NCBI GenBank assembly: GCA_964439835.1
Contig: CAYTPQ010000005.1
Coordinates: 1 to 64,000 of the forward strand
Direction: 5' to 3'
DNA: 64,000 nt
DNA from: JAGNLM01 sp964439835
Lineage (GTDB): Bacteria > Pseudomonadota > Gammaproteobacteria > JAABTG01
Below, in pieces: positions 35,268 through 44,757 of the stretch; the first letter of the stretch is position 1; each line of letters starts with the position of its first letter. The position numbers and the translations under genes are program-made. A model generated the notes under the pieces. The model did no database searches. It was not told the origin of the DNA and saw nothing but the letters and a program-made list of their open reading frames with translations.

Positions 35268-36512
35268 CTAGGCAGCCGCGCGCGCGGGCTCCGGGTGATG
35301 GTGCGGGTCGACGGCGCTGTCGGCGAGCGTCGCCGGCAGGAACCGCAGCACCTTCACGGCAAGGGCGACCAGCAGCAGCGCCAGGGCGAAGCCGCCCACC
35401 CCGAGGACGAACTCGGGGAAGACCGGCTGATAGGCGATCACCTGGCCGTCCGCAAGGGCGCTGGAGAGGACCTCCTTGCCGGGGAAGATCTCGAGCGGAT
35501 ACGCCTGCCCGCCAGGGATGGTGACAAACATCTGCGCCAGGCCGCCGAGAATGACGAGCGCGGAGGCGAGGCCGATGATGAAGCGCGTGCGGCCGAGCCG
35601 CGGGTGCCAGAGCAGGGCCATGGGCACGATGCTGCCGATCAGCACCTGGCCGAGCCAGAACACGGCCGTGTAGGCCCCGCCGTCCAGCAGGATGTAGCGC
35701 TCGTAGCCGTGGCGCTCCGTGAAGTACAGGTTGGTGAGGTGGTGGATCGCGACGAGGTAGAGCCCGGCCGCGACGAACACCGCCAGCAACCCCTTCAGCC
35801 GCATCACGATCGCGTCGCCGAGCGGCCGTTCCGCCCAACCGTACGTCGCCATCAGCACCAGCAGGAACATCGCCATGCCGTAGGCGAGCGACAGCACGAC
35901 GAAGAGGGGTGCCAGGATGGCCGCGTCATACGCGTCCCGCGCGACCAGGAAGCCGAAGATGGAGCCGGTACCGGTCGTGAGGATGATGCGCCAGACGAAG
36001 GCCGTGACCCCCGCGGGCTTGGAGTAGCGCGCCATCCGCCGATCCATCAGCATCCAGAGGTAGGCCGCCACGACGACGATGAAACCGGTGTAGAGGTAGA
36101 TGTTCCAGGAGAAGATCGATTTGAAGTTGTAGGTCGTCATCGCGACGATCAGGCGATCGGGACGGCCCAGGTCGAGCACCAGGACCACGAGTCCGCCGAC
36201 CAGCAGCGCGATGGCCAGGAGGCCCGAAAGCGGGGCCAGCGGCTTGTAGGGCGCCTTGGCGAAGACCGACCCGATGGAGGCGACGTTCAGCGCGCCCGAC
36301 GCGGCGACGATCAGGAAGACCGCGAAGACGTGGGGCACGCCCCACACCACCACGTTGTTCATCCCGGTCACGATGTGGCCGTGATGCTCCATGTAGTACG
36401 CCGCCCCGAGGCCCGCCAGCACCAGGGCCGCGAGAATCCCGAGCAGCCCGTAGTAGCCCGCGCTGGCTCCGTCGAGCTCGACGAACTGGACCTTCTTCGC
36501 TCCGGTCTTCAT
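35268..36512 (-). CDS. dsrP: DsrP, NrfD-like membrane subunit
   Basis: A 414-residue integral membrane protein with about ten helices, starting YYGLLGILAALVLAGLGAAYYM and ending near LALLLVALAVKVL. NrfD-like features include the LDLGRPDRL segment after the third helix and FSWNIYLY. DsrP forms the quinone-interacting part of the DsrMKJOP complex together with DsrO and DsrJ. It follows dsrO by 59 bases. Confidence 0.95.
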   Translation of the reverse strand: MKTGAKKVQFVELDGASAGYYGLLGILAALVLAGLGAAYYMEHHGHIVTGMNNVVVWGVPHVFAVFLIVAASGALNVASIGSVFAKAPYKPLAPLSGLLAIALLVGGLVVLVLDLGRPDRLIVAMTTYNFKSIFSWNIYLYTGFIVVVAAYLWMLMDRRMARYSKPAGVTAFVWRIILTTGTGSIFGFLVARDAYDAAILAPLFVVLSLAYGMAMFLLVLMATYGWAERPLGDAIVMRLKGLLAVFVAAGLYLVAIHHLTNLYFTERHGYERYILLDGGAYTAVFWLGQVLIGSIVPMALLWHPRLGRTRFIIGLASALVILGGLAQMFVTIPGGQAYPLEIFPGKEVLSSALADGQVIAYQPVFPEFVLGVGGFALALLLVALAVKVLRFLPATLADSAVDPHHHPEPARAAA

Positions 36513-36571
36513 GTTGGCTCTGTCACTCGTGTGTCACCGAGGGGTCGCCCCGCTCCGAGCCTGCGCCGGCG

Positions 36572-37315
36572 CTACACGCCGCTGTAGCGCACGCCCGTGT
36601 TGAGGTCCAGGTCCTCGCGCAGCTCCCGGCTCGCGGTCTGCTTCAGGAGCTTGTGGATCTCGCTGCCGGGGTCCTTCAGGTCACCGAACACGATGGCCTT
36701 GCTCGGGCAGGCGTCCGCGCACGCTGTCGTCAGGTTCCCGGCGTCGACGCGGTGCACGCAGAGGGTGCAGCTCTCCACCGTGCCCTTGCCGCGGGGCACG
36801 TGCGGCTTCTGGTCGGTGAGGTCCTCGTGGATGAAGGACCGGGCCCGGTACGGACAGGCCATCATGCAGTACCGGCAGCCGATGCAGATGTGCTTGTCCA
36901 CCAGGACGATGCCGTCGGCCCGGCGGAACGACGCCCCCGTCGGGCAGACGTCCACGCAGGGGGGCCTTTCGCAGTGCTGGCACAGCAGCGGCAGCCAGGT
37001 CTCCCGACCGGTCGCACGGTCGCGCAGGTGCACGGCGCGGATCCAGTGGGCGTCGGTGAGCGGACGCCCGCTGTCGCCGAGCCCGTTCTCCTGGTTGCAG
37101 GCGTCGACACAGGCCCGGCAGCCGTCGGCGCACTTGCTGGCGTCGATCAACAGGCCCCAGCGCTGGGCGCTGGTCACTTGCTGATCCGCCGGGCGCGCCT
37201 GCGCCAGACTCACCAGAGACAGGCCAGGGGCTACCGCGGCCACGGCCGTCGCCGCCCCCACCCTGCGCATGAAGCTCCGCCGAGCCAGGTCGGCGGTGTC
37301 GACTCGCTCTGTCAT
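36572..37315 (-). CDS. dsrO: DsrO, periplasmic ferredoxin-like subunit
   Basis: This 247-residue iron-sulfur protein begins with a Tat signal (LARRSFMRRVGAAT). Clusters are visible as CADGCRACVDACN, CQHCERPPCVDVCP, CIGCRYCMMACP and CTLCVHRVDAG...CADACP, enough for four [4Fe-4S] centres. It carries electrons between periplasmic DsrJ and membrane DsrP in DsrMKJOP. It starts 9 bases after dsrJ ends. Confidence 0.96.
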   Translation of the reverse strand: MTERVDTADLARRSFMRRVGAATAVAAVAPGLSLVSLAQARPADQQVTSAQRWGLLIDASKCADGCRACVDACNQENGLGDSGRPLTDAHWIRAVHLRDRATGRETWLPLLCQHCERPPCVDVCPTGASFRRADGIVLVDKHICIGCRYCMMACPYRARSFIHEDLTDQKPHVPRGKGTVESCTLCVHRVDAGNLTTACADACPSKAIVFGDLKDPGSEIHKLLKQTASRELREDLDLNTGVRYSGV

Positions 37316-37324
37316 GGCCCTCGC

Positions 37325-37705
37325 CTACTTCTCCGGAGTCGTCGCGTGGCAAGAGAAGCAGTCCATCTTCACCGCCGCGTACTGGTGGCAGCTCTGGCAG
37401 AACTGCCCCTCGGCGGTGACCGGGACCGGCTTGCCCGCGGCGTCGCGCGTCGCGTGGCACTCGATACAGCCCTTCAGGCTGTGCCGCTTGGTGCGGATCC
37501 CCTCGTGGACCGTGTCGTCGCGCTGGTGCAGCAAGAACTTCATGTGGTTCCTGCGCATGACCTCCACGGGCTCGACGCACTGGTCGCCTTTGCCCTTCAC
37601 GATCGAGGGCAGGGGCGTCCGGCCGTCGGCGAGCGCGGGGGAGGCGCCGCCCCCCACCGCCAGCGCCAACAGCAGACCCTGCAGGAAAACGGTCAGGCGC
37701 TTCAT
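37325..37705 (-). CDS. dsrJ: DsrJ, triheme cytochrome c
   Basis: A 126-residue exported cytochrome with signal or anchor LTVFLQGLLLALAVGG. Three heme-binding CxxCH motifs lie at 80-84, 103-107 and 116-120. Cys43 in DQCVEP matches the unusual cysteine heme ligand described for DsrJ. The ATG at 37705 is chosen because the longer frame is read in the end of dsrL. It is part of the DsrMKJOP complex. Confidence 0.96.
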   Translation of the reverse strand: MKRLTVFLQGLLLALAVGGGASPALADGRTPLPSIVKGKGDQCVEPVEVMRRNHMKFLLHQRDDTVHEGIRTKRHSLKGCIECHATRDAAGKPVPVTAEGQFCQSCHQYAAVKMDCFSCHATTPEK

Positions 37706-37712
37706 GGTCTTG

Positions 37713-39668
37713 CTACTCGCCGAGCCCCATCTTGATGTACCCGGTCGGGCACACGTCCGCGCAGATGTGGCAGCCGATGCACTTGGCATAGTCGGTCGCC
37801 ACGTAACGGCCCGTGGTCGACTCCTTCTTGTTGACCCGGAACACCGCCGTCTGCGGGCAGAAGATGACGCAGTTGTCGCACTCGAAGCACATCCCGCAGC
37901 TCATGCAGCGGTTGGCCTCCGCGACCGCCTGCTCCTGCGAGTACGCGATCAGCCGCTCCTGGAAGTTGCCGAGCACCTCGTCGGAGCTGATGTGGATCTC
38001 ACCCCGACGGTTTCTCGCCGTGTAGGGGAAGTGCGCGAGGAACAGCTCCTCGTGCGGGATGACCGAGTGCGCCGAACGGTCCTCGAAGTTGTGCACCGCG
38101 AACTTGGCAGCGCTGGTCCCGCGCAGGTCGCCCGCCTCGGCCCGCTCGAACTTCTGCGGGGCGAGATTCGCCTCGCCCAGCTTCTTCAGCAGGTCGAAGT
38201 GGTGCACGTCGACCTTCGGGCGCTTCATCATCTCCTCGTGCTTCAGGTAGTGGTCGATGCTGTCGACCGCCACCGCCGCCTGGCCGATGGCCGTGGTGAG
38301 GAGGTGCGGGCGCACGATGTCACCCGCCACAAAGTGACCCGGACGGCCCTTCACCTGATAGTGGGCGTCGCAGTCGATGAAGCCGTAGCCGTTGTCGAAG
38401 GCCTCCAGCCCGCGCATGTCGCCCTTTTGGCCGATGGCGGAGACGATGAGATCACACTCGACCGTGAACTCCGTGCCCTCCTTCGCGACCGGTCGGTTCT
38501 TCTCCATCACGCACTCTGCATACTTGAGCGCGACCGCACGGCCTTCCGCGTTCTTGATGACCTCGAGCGGCATCACGCTGCCCAGGATGGTGACGCCCTC
38601 GCGCAGGGCGTCCTGCACCTCGTGCTCGGCGGCGGTCATCTTCTCCACCGGGAAAAGCGAGGTCAGCGTGACCGTCGCGCCCTCGCGCCGCAGGGTCGAG
38701 GAGACGTCGTGGGCGGTGTAGCCCAGGACCACCGCCTCCGGACGCTCCTTGTCGTGGCTGTCGGCGATGTGCCCCAAGCGGCGCGCGACTGACGCGACGT
38801 CGATGGAGGTGTCGCCGCCGCCGATGACCACCACCTTCTCGGAGACAATCTGCAGCCGGCCCTCGTTAAAGGCACGCAGGAAGTCGACGCCGGTCAGGCA
38901 GTTGGGCGCGTCCGCCCCGGGCACGGGGATGTGCTTGCCGGAGTGGGTGCCGAGCGCCCACAGCACCGCGTCGAACTCCTTCTCGATGTCCTCGAGGCTG
39001 ACGTCGCGCCCGACCCGCGTGTTCAGCCGCACCTCGACGCCCATGTCGAGGATGCGCTGGATCTCCGCGTCGAGCACGTTGCGCGGCGTCCGGTACCCCG
39101 GGATGCCGTAGCGCATCATGCCGCCGAGCTCCGCGTGCTCGTCGAAGACGACCGCGCCGTGGCCGCGGCGGCGGAGCTGATAGGCGGCCGCCAGGCCGGC
39201 GGGCCCGCCACCGATGACCGCAACCTTCTTCCCCGACTCCTGGGCGGCAGGGACGAACTTATAGCCGTTGGCAATGGCGGTGTCGCCGATCCACTGCTCC
39301 ACCGCGTTGATCCCTACATGGTCCTCGACGGCGTTGCGGTTGCAGCCGTCCTCGCAGGGTGCCGGACAGACCCGACCCATCACCGACGGGAACGGGTTGG
39401 CGTCGGTGGAGCGGCGGAAGGCGTACTCGGACATGCTCATCCCGGCGGTCGGCTTCTCGATCCCGCGCACGATCTGCAGCCAGCCGCGGATGTCCTCGCC
39501 TGACGGACAGCTGCCCTGGCAGGGCGGCGTTTGGTGCACGTAGGTCGGGCACTTGTGCGTGTGGTCGCCCTCGAAGATCTTTTCCTCCAAGCGCTTCCAC
39601 TTGTTGTCACCGTCCTTGAACCTGCGCCAGGTGATCTTGCCGGTCATCTCTTCGGTGCTGGTCGCCAT
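37713..39668 (-). CDS. dsrL: DsrL, iron-sulfur flavoprotein (NAD(P)H:acceptor oxidoreductase)
   Basis: A 651-residue GltD-like protein that links DsrAB to NAD(P)(H). The N-terminal cysteine region has CPTYVHQTPPCQGSCP and CPAPCEDGCNR. FAD binding is at VAVIGGGPAGLAAAYQLRRRG near residue 150, and nucleotide binding at VVVIGGGDTSIDVA near residue 280. A C-terminal two-cluster ferredoxin contains CMSCGMCFECDNC and CIGCHICADVCP. DsrL is needed for sulfur oxidation in Allochromatium. It lies between dsrK and dsrJ as usual. Confidence 0.97.
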   Translation of the reverse strand: MATSTEEMTGKITWRRFKDGDNKWKRLEEKIFEGDHTHKCPTYVHQTPPCQGSCPSGEDIRGWLQIVRGIEKPTAGMSMSEYAFRRSTDANPFPSVMGRVCPAPCEDGCNRNAVEDHVGINAVEQWIGDTAIANGYKFVPAAQESGKKVAVIGGGPAGLAAAYQLRRRGHGAVVFDEHAELGGMMRYGIPGYRTPRNVLDAEIQRILDMGVEVRLNTRVGRDVSLEDIEKEFDAVLWALGTHSGKHIPVPGADAPNCLTGVDFLRAFNEGRLQIVSEKVVVIGGGDTSIDVASVARRLGHIADSHDKERPEAVVLGYTAHDVSSTLRREGATVTLTSLFPVEKMTAAEHEVQDALREGVTILGSVMPLEVIKNAEGRAVALKYAECVMEKNRPVAKEGTEFTVECDLIVSAIGQKGDMRGLEAFDNGYGFIDCDAHYQVKGRPGHFVAGDIVRPHLLTTAIGQAAVAVDSIDHYLKHEEMMKRPKVDVHHFDLLKKLGEANLAPQKFERAEAGDLRGTSAAKFAVHNFEDRSAHSVIPHEELFLAHFPYTARNRRGEIHISSDEVLGNFQERLIAYSQEQAVAEANRCMSCGMCFECDNCVIFCPQTAVFRVNKKESTTGRYVATDYAKCIGCHICADVCPTGYIKMGLGE

Positions 39669-39723
39669 GGGTCGTCTCCTGTGCCGTATCGGTTCGATAT
39701 TCTTGGCTGGCGCGAGCCTTCGC

Positions 39724-41217
<1,494 letters not shown>

Positions 41218-41257
41218 GTCGAATTCCTACCTGCCAAACACGGGCGGTCAGCCCCTT

Positions 41258-42004
41258 TCAGCCGCGACCACCGGACTCGAGCCGGGCAGCCCACGGCGCC
41301 AGGTGCCGGCGCTCACGTGGGTTATCCACCTGGTTTCGGGTGGGGCTGAAGAACACCCCCGGCGCGTGCAGGAGCTTGCTGAACGGGAACACGACCATCA
41401 GGCCGGCCACGAGCAGCAGGTGTAAGAGCAGCAGAGGGTCGGCGGGCAACCGGTGGAGGTTGGCCCAGTCGAAATACATCAGGCCCAGGAGGAATGCCTT
41501 GAGCGAGACGATGTCCGTGTGATTCACGAATGTCATGGACATTCCCGAGAGCGCAATCGCCATCAGCAGGCCGAGCATGAGATGGTCGGACGGCGCGGAG
41601 ATGTAACGCACGCGGTCCACCAGGACCCGCCGTGCCCACAGGCCCGCCAGTCCGAGCACCATGACGAACGACGCGTACATACCGAAGGGCTGGATCAGTT
41701 GCACCCACCACCAGACCGGCTCGGTGAAGTAGCGAAGGTGCCGGGCGAGGACGACGAACATCCCCATGTGGAAGAGCCAGCCGAATATCCAGATCCACTT
41801 GTTGGACCGGAACAGGCTGTAGAACAGGACGACCTCCTTGGCCATCCGGACGACCACCCCGGACCGTGTCACCGGCGCCGGCGTGGTGGGAATCTTGAGC
41901 GGCGCTGGCGTCGTGGCGTACTGGTAAATCTTGTACGCGAGCCCCGCGACCAGAATAGCGGTGGCGAGGTACAGCAGCAGCGCGAAAACCACTGTCAGGA
42001 ACAT
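41258..42004 (-). CDS. dsrM: DsrM, membrane cytochrome b subunit
   Basis: A 248-residue protein with about five helices (LTVVFALLLYLATAILVAGLAY; WIWIFGWLFHMGMFVVLARHL; YASFVMVLGLAGLWA; MLGLLMAIALSGMSMTF; LLLLHLLLVAGLMVVFPFSKLLHAP). Histidines in these helices fit heme b ligation, as in NarI-like DsrM. The ATG at 42004 is chosen because the longer frame is arginine- and proline-rich. With DsrK it forms the quinone-linked half of DsrMKJOP. Confidence 0.95.
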   Translation of the reverse strand: MFLTVVFALLLYLATAILVAGLAYKIYQYATTPAPLKIPTTPAPVTRSGVVVRMAKEVVLFYSLFRSNKWIWIFGWLFHMGMFVVLARHLRYFTEPVWWWVQLIQPFGMYASFVMVLGLAGLWARRVLVDRVRYISAPSDHLMLGLLMAIALSGMSMTFVNHTDIVSLKAFLLGLMYFDWANLHRLPADPLLLLHLLLVAGLMVVFPFSKLLHAPGVFFSPTRNQVDNPRERRHLAPWAARLESGGRG

Positions 42005-42033
42005 CGGAAGCGTTCCTCCGGTGCCCGAGGGAC

Positions 42034-42067
42034 AGGCCGGCCGGGCCGCAAGCGCCCCGACCGGCCT
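42034..42067 (-). terminator. Intercistronic hairpin between dsrC and dsrM
   Basis: AGGCCGGCCGGG at 42034-42045 pairs with CCCGACCGGCCT at 42056-42067 with one mismatch, just beyond the dsrC stop. It may stabilise dsrC mRNA and reduce downstream transcription, since DsrC is needed in excess. Confidence 0.6.
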
Positions 42068-42077
42068 CGATGCGGCG

Positions 42078-42410
42078 TCAGACGCAGCCGGTCGGCTTCG
42101 GCAGACCGGCGTACTTGCACGCCTGCTTGCCGGGGCCATACGGGAACAGCTCGTAGAGGTACTTGCTGTTGCCCTTTTCCGGGCCGAGCTTCTTGCCGAC
42201 CGCTTTGGTCAGAACGCGCACCGCCGGGGCGATCTGGTACTCCTCGTAATACTCGCGCAGGAAGTTGATGATCTCCCAGTGGTCCGGCGTGAGCGTAACG
42301 TTCTCGGCAGCCGCCATCACCTCCGCGCACGCAGGCTCCCAGTCGTTCAGGTTGGCGAGGTATCCCTCCTCGTCGGTCTCCAGCATCTTCCCGTTCACTT
42401 CGATCGGCAT
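42078..42410 (-). CDS. dsrC: DsrC, sulfur-carrying partner of DsrAB
   Basis: This 110-residue protein has the DsrC fold and a flexible C-terminal arm with both redox cysteines: C98 in KQACKYAG and C109 as the penultimate residue. It receives persulfide from DsrEFH and forms the trisulfide linked to DsrAB and DsrK. A third cysteine (C28) is near the N-terminus. The gene lies between dsrH and dsrM, flanked by a hairpin on its downstream side. Confidence 0.98.
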   Translation of the reverse strand: MPIEVNGKMLETDEEGYLANLNDWEPACAEVMAAAENVTLTPDHWEIINFLREYYEEYQIAPAVRVLTKAVGKKLGPEKGNSKYLYELFPYGPGKQACKYAGLPKPTGCV

Positions 42411-42453
42411 TGTCGCTCTCTCCCGAGTTGCGTGATGATTTCCTAAGGGGTAC

Positions 42454-42756
42454 CTAGACCCAGGCCTGGACCTTGTCGTTCTCCGCCGCCAGGTCGACGA
42501 ACCCGCCGTAGTCGACGACGCTGATGCCGTCGATCAACTTGGACTCCTCGAGACCCCGGGCCTTGAGGTCCGGGCCGAGGACGAAGACCTTGAGGCGCCG
42601 GGTGGCGTCACGGACCTTCCCCTCCGCTGCGGTACCCTTCATGGCTCCGTACACGGCGTCCTCGATGAGCAGCAGGGCGCTTCCGTCCTTCGCGAGCCGC
42701 AGGGCGCTGTCCAGCGAGTTCTTCTCGAACGGTGACTTGTTGACGGTGTGCAGCAT
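42454..42756 (-). CDS. dsrH: DsrH, TusB-like subunit of DsrEFH
   Basis: A 100-residue subunit of the DsrEFH hexamer that relays sulfur to DsrC. The TusB-like start MLHTVNKSPFEKNSLDSALR and the ALLLIEDAVYGA segment are typical. It contains no cysteine. DsrH of Allochromatium has one, from memory, so in this organism the active cysteine of the complex must be the one in DsrE. It starts 15 bases after dsrF ends. Confidence 0.94.
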   Translation of the reverse strand: MLHTVNKSPFEKNSLDSALRLAKDGSALLLIEDAVYGAMKGTAAEGKVRDATRRLKVFVLGPDLKARGLEESKLIDGISVVDYGGFVDLAAENDKVQAWV

Positions 42757-42771
42757 GGCTCCCCCCCGGGG

Positions 42772-43161
42772 TCAGAAGCTGAGGATGACGTCCTGCTCTT
42801 CCATCAGGTCCGCGAGCTCCTTCGAGCTGAGGACCTGGACCGGAACGATGAAGTCATCCTCCGTGAGCCCCCGTGCCTCCATGGACTCGCGCTCGACGTA
42901 GAGCTTCTCCACGTCGTACATCTCCAACGCCCGGTATGTCGGGGAGAAGTTCTTCATCTCGACGGCCTTCGTGTCCTGACCCTTCTTGATCTCGTACACG
43001 CCGTCGTCGATGAAGGCCATGCTGACGTCCTGCTCGAAAGCCGCACCGATGAGCACGACCTCCAGAGACTCCAGGGCGTAGATGCTGCCGTAGGGAGCCC
43101 GGCGGTTGATGTACATGAACCGCTTGACGGTACCGCCTTCTTCCATCATTTCTTCCGTCAT
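42772..43161 (-). CDS. dsrF: DsrF, TusC-like subunit of DsrEFH
   Basis: A 129-residue subunit of the DsrEFH complex. TusC-like segments are RRAPYGSIYALESLEVVLIGAAF, VSMAFIDDGVYEIKKGQDT and EKLYVERESMEARGL. No cysteine is present, so it is a structural member of the sulfur relay. The gene sits between dsrE and dsrH with short gaps on both sides. Confidence 0.95.
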   Translation of the reverse strand: MTEEMMEEGGTVKRFMYINRRAPYGSIYALESLEVVLIGAAFEQDVSMAFIDDGVYEIKKGQDTKAVEMKNFSPTYRALEMYDVEKLYVERESMEARGLTEDDFIVPVQVLSSKELADLMEEQDVILSF

Positions 43162-43176
43162 GTCTGGCTCGCTCCC

Positions 43177-43569
43177 TCAGTCACCAAAGACCACCAGCCG
43201 ATCCGACTGGATACCTGCCTCGATCAGCTGGCCCAAGCCAGAGATCCGGAACCGCGGCGCGAGATTGGTGGCGTCCTTGCCGTTACGCTTCGCCTCGTCG
43301 GCGTCCACGATCCCGCGCCGCTGCGCCGCCGCGACGCAGACCACCAGGTCGAGATTGTACTTCTCCGCCAGCTCCGACCACCGGTTCACGATGTGGCGGT
43401 CGTCCTGGGGCGGCGTCGTCAGGCGCGTCGAGTTGTTCACGCCGTCGTGGTAGAAGAAGACACGAAACACCTCGTGCCCCTTCTCGAGCGCCGCCCGTGT
43501 GAACAGGTAGGCCGAGTCCGAGGCCTGGTGTTGGTAGGGTCCTTCGTTGACCTGGATTGCGAACTTCAT
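43177..43569 (-). CDS. dsrE: DsrE, TusD-like active subunit of DsrEFH
   Basis: This 130-residue subunit carries the persulfide cysteine at residue 78 in LDLVVCVAAAQRRGI, matching Cys78 of Allochromatium DsrE. Other TusD-like features are MKFAIQVNEGPY at the start and VFRVFFYHDGVNN. It accepts sulfur from TusA/DsrE2 and donates it to DsrC. It lies 22 bases behind dsrB. Confidence 0.97.
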   Translation of the reverse strand: MKFAIQVNEGPYQHQASDSAYLFTRAALEKGHEVFRVFFYHDGVNNSTRLTTPPQDDRHIVNRWSELAEKYNLDLVVCVAAAQRRGIVDADEAKRNGKDATNLAPRFRISGLGQLIEAGIQSDRLVVFGD

Positions 43570-43591
43570 CGGAGCAGCTTTCCCTATTCGT

Positions 43592-44665
43592 TCAGAACCG
43601 GATGTAGCTCGACGCGTTCAGGCTGCGGCGAGACCCGCGCCAGTTGTCGACGTGGAACTTCGTGAACGGCAGGTTGGTGAGCTCGAAGAAGCGCGGCCAG
43701 CCGATCCGCTCGATCCAGTCGTTGATCCGCTCCCAGTCCTTGGCGTCCTCGCGGTAGGCCTTGAGGATCCGCTTGACGATCGCGGTCGCCTCGGGCCAGC
43801 GCGGCGGGTTGTTCGGGATGCCGGCGGCCACCAGGCGCTGGAAGGTGGGCTTGCTGCGCGCGTTGGAGTGGTTGCCACCGACCCAGATGGCGAGCTTGGT
43901 GTGCTCCGGGTCGTTGATCTGCATCGGCGGGCACGGCGGATAGCACGCGCCGCAGCAGATGCACTTCTTCTCGTCGACCTCGAGGGAGGGCTTGCCGTTG
44001 ACCAGAGCCGGGCGAATGGCCGCGACCGGGCAGCGGGCGACGACGGAGGGCCGCTCGCAGACGTTCGCCACGACGTCGTGGTTGATCTTAGGCGGCTTGG
44101 TGTGCTGGACGTTGATCGCGATGTCGCCCTGACCGCCGCAGTTGATCTGGCAGCAGGAGGTGGTGATGTGGACGCGGTTCGGCATCCGGCAGTTTTTGAA
44201 CTCGTCGACCAGCTCGTCCATCATGGCCTTGACGACGCCGGAGGCGTCGGTGCCGGGGATGTCGCAGTGCAGCCAGCCCTGGGTGTGCGAGATCATTGCC
44301 ACCGAGTTGGCGGTGCCGCCGACGATGAAGCCCGCGCCCTCGAGAGCGTTGATGAGGGGCTCCACCTTCTTTCCGTCGGACACCATGTACTCGATGTTGC
44401 TGCGGATCGTGAAGCGCACGTGGCCGTCCGCGTACTGCTCGCCGATGTCGCAGAGCTTGCGCAGCGTGAAAACGTCGAGGATGCGTTGCGTGCCGGCCTT
44501 GACCGTCCAGACCTCGTCACCGCTCTGCGCCACGTGGCGCAGCACGCCGGGACGCGGATGGTCGTGGTACTTCCACTGGCCGAAATTCTTGCGCATCACG
44601 GGATGCATGTACTGGAAGCCGTCCGGACACCCGCTCTCGATGGGCATGCGGTGGTGCTGAGCCAT
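43592..44665 (-). CDS. dsrB: Reverse dissimilatory sulfite reductase, beta subunit
   Basis: A 357-residue subunit of oxidative DsrAB, which releases sulfite from DsrC-bound sulfur. A siroheme-site segment with SCCQINCGGQGD near residue 165, and a ferredoxin insert CICCGACYPPCP near residue 232, are visible. Linkage to dsrEFH and dsrL marks it as the oxidising type. It follows dsrA by 92 bases, a gap that holds a hairpin. Confidence 0.98.
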   Translation of the reverse strand: MAQHHRMPIESGCPDGFQYMHPVMRKNFGQWKYHDHPRPGVLRHVAQSGDEVWTVKAGTQRILDVFTLRKLCDIGEQYADGHVRFTIRSNIEYMVSDGKKVEPLINALEGAGFIVGGTANSVAMISHTQGWLHCDIPGTDASGVVKAMMDELVDEFKNCRMPNRVHITTSCCQINCGGQGDIAINVQHTKPPKINHDVVANVCERPSVVARCPVAAIRPALVNGKPSLEVDEKKCICCGACYPPCPPMQINDPEHTKLAIWVGGNHSNARSKPTFQRLVAAGIPNNPPRWPEATAIVKRILKAYREDAKDWERINDWIERIGWPRFFELTNLPFTKFHVDNWRGSRRSLNASSYIRF

Positions 44666-44707
44666 GGTTACCTCCTGAAAGACCTTGCTGACCTGTATCC
44701 GTGAGTC

Positions 44708-44736
44708 GGTGCGCCGCCGTCCTGCGGCGGCGCACC
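44708..44736 (-). terminator. Intercistronic hairpin between dsrA and dsrB
   Basis: A perfect 12-bp stem, GGTGCGCCGCCG at 44708-44719 with its complement at 44725-44736, and a 5-base loop start 22 bases after the dsrA stop. Transcription must pass it to reach the rest of the operon, so it is better read as an mRNA stabiliser or partial attenuator. Confidence 0.6.
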
Positions 44737-44757
44737 TTACCGATCCCTAACCCTGGC

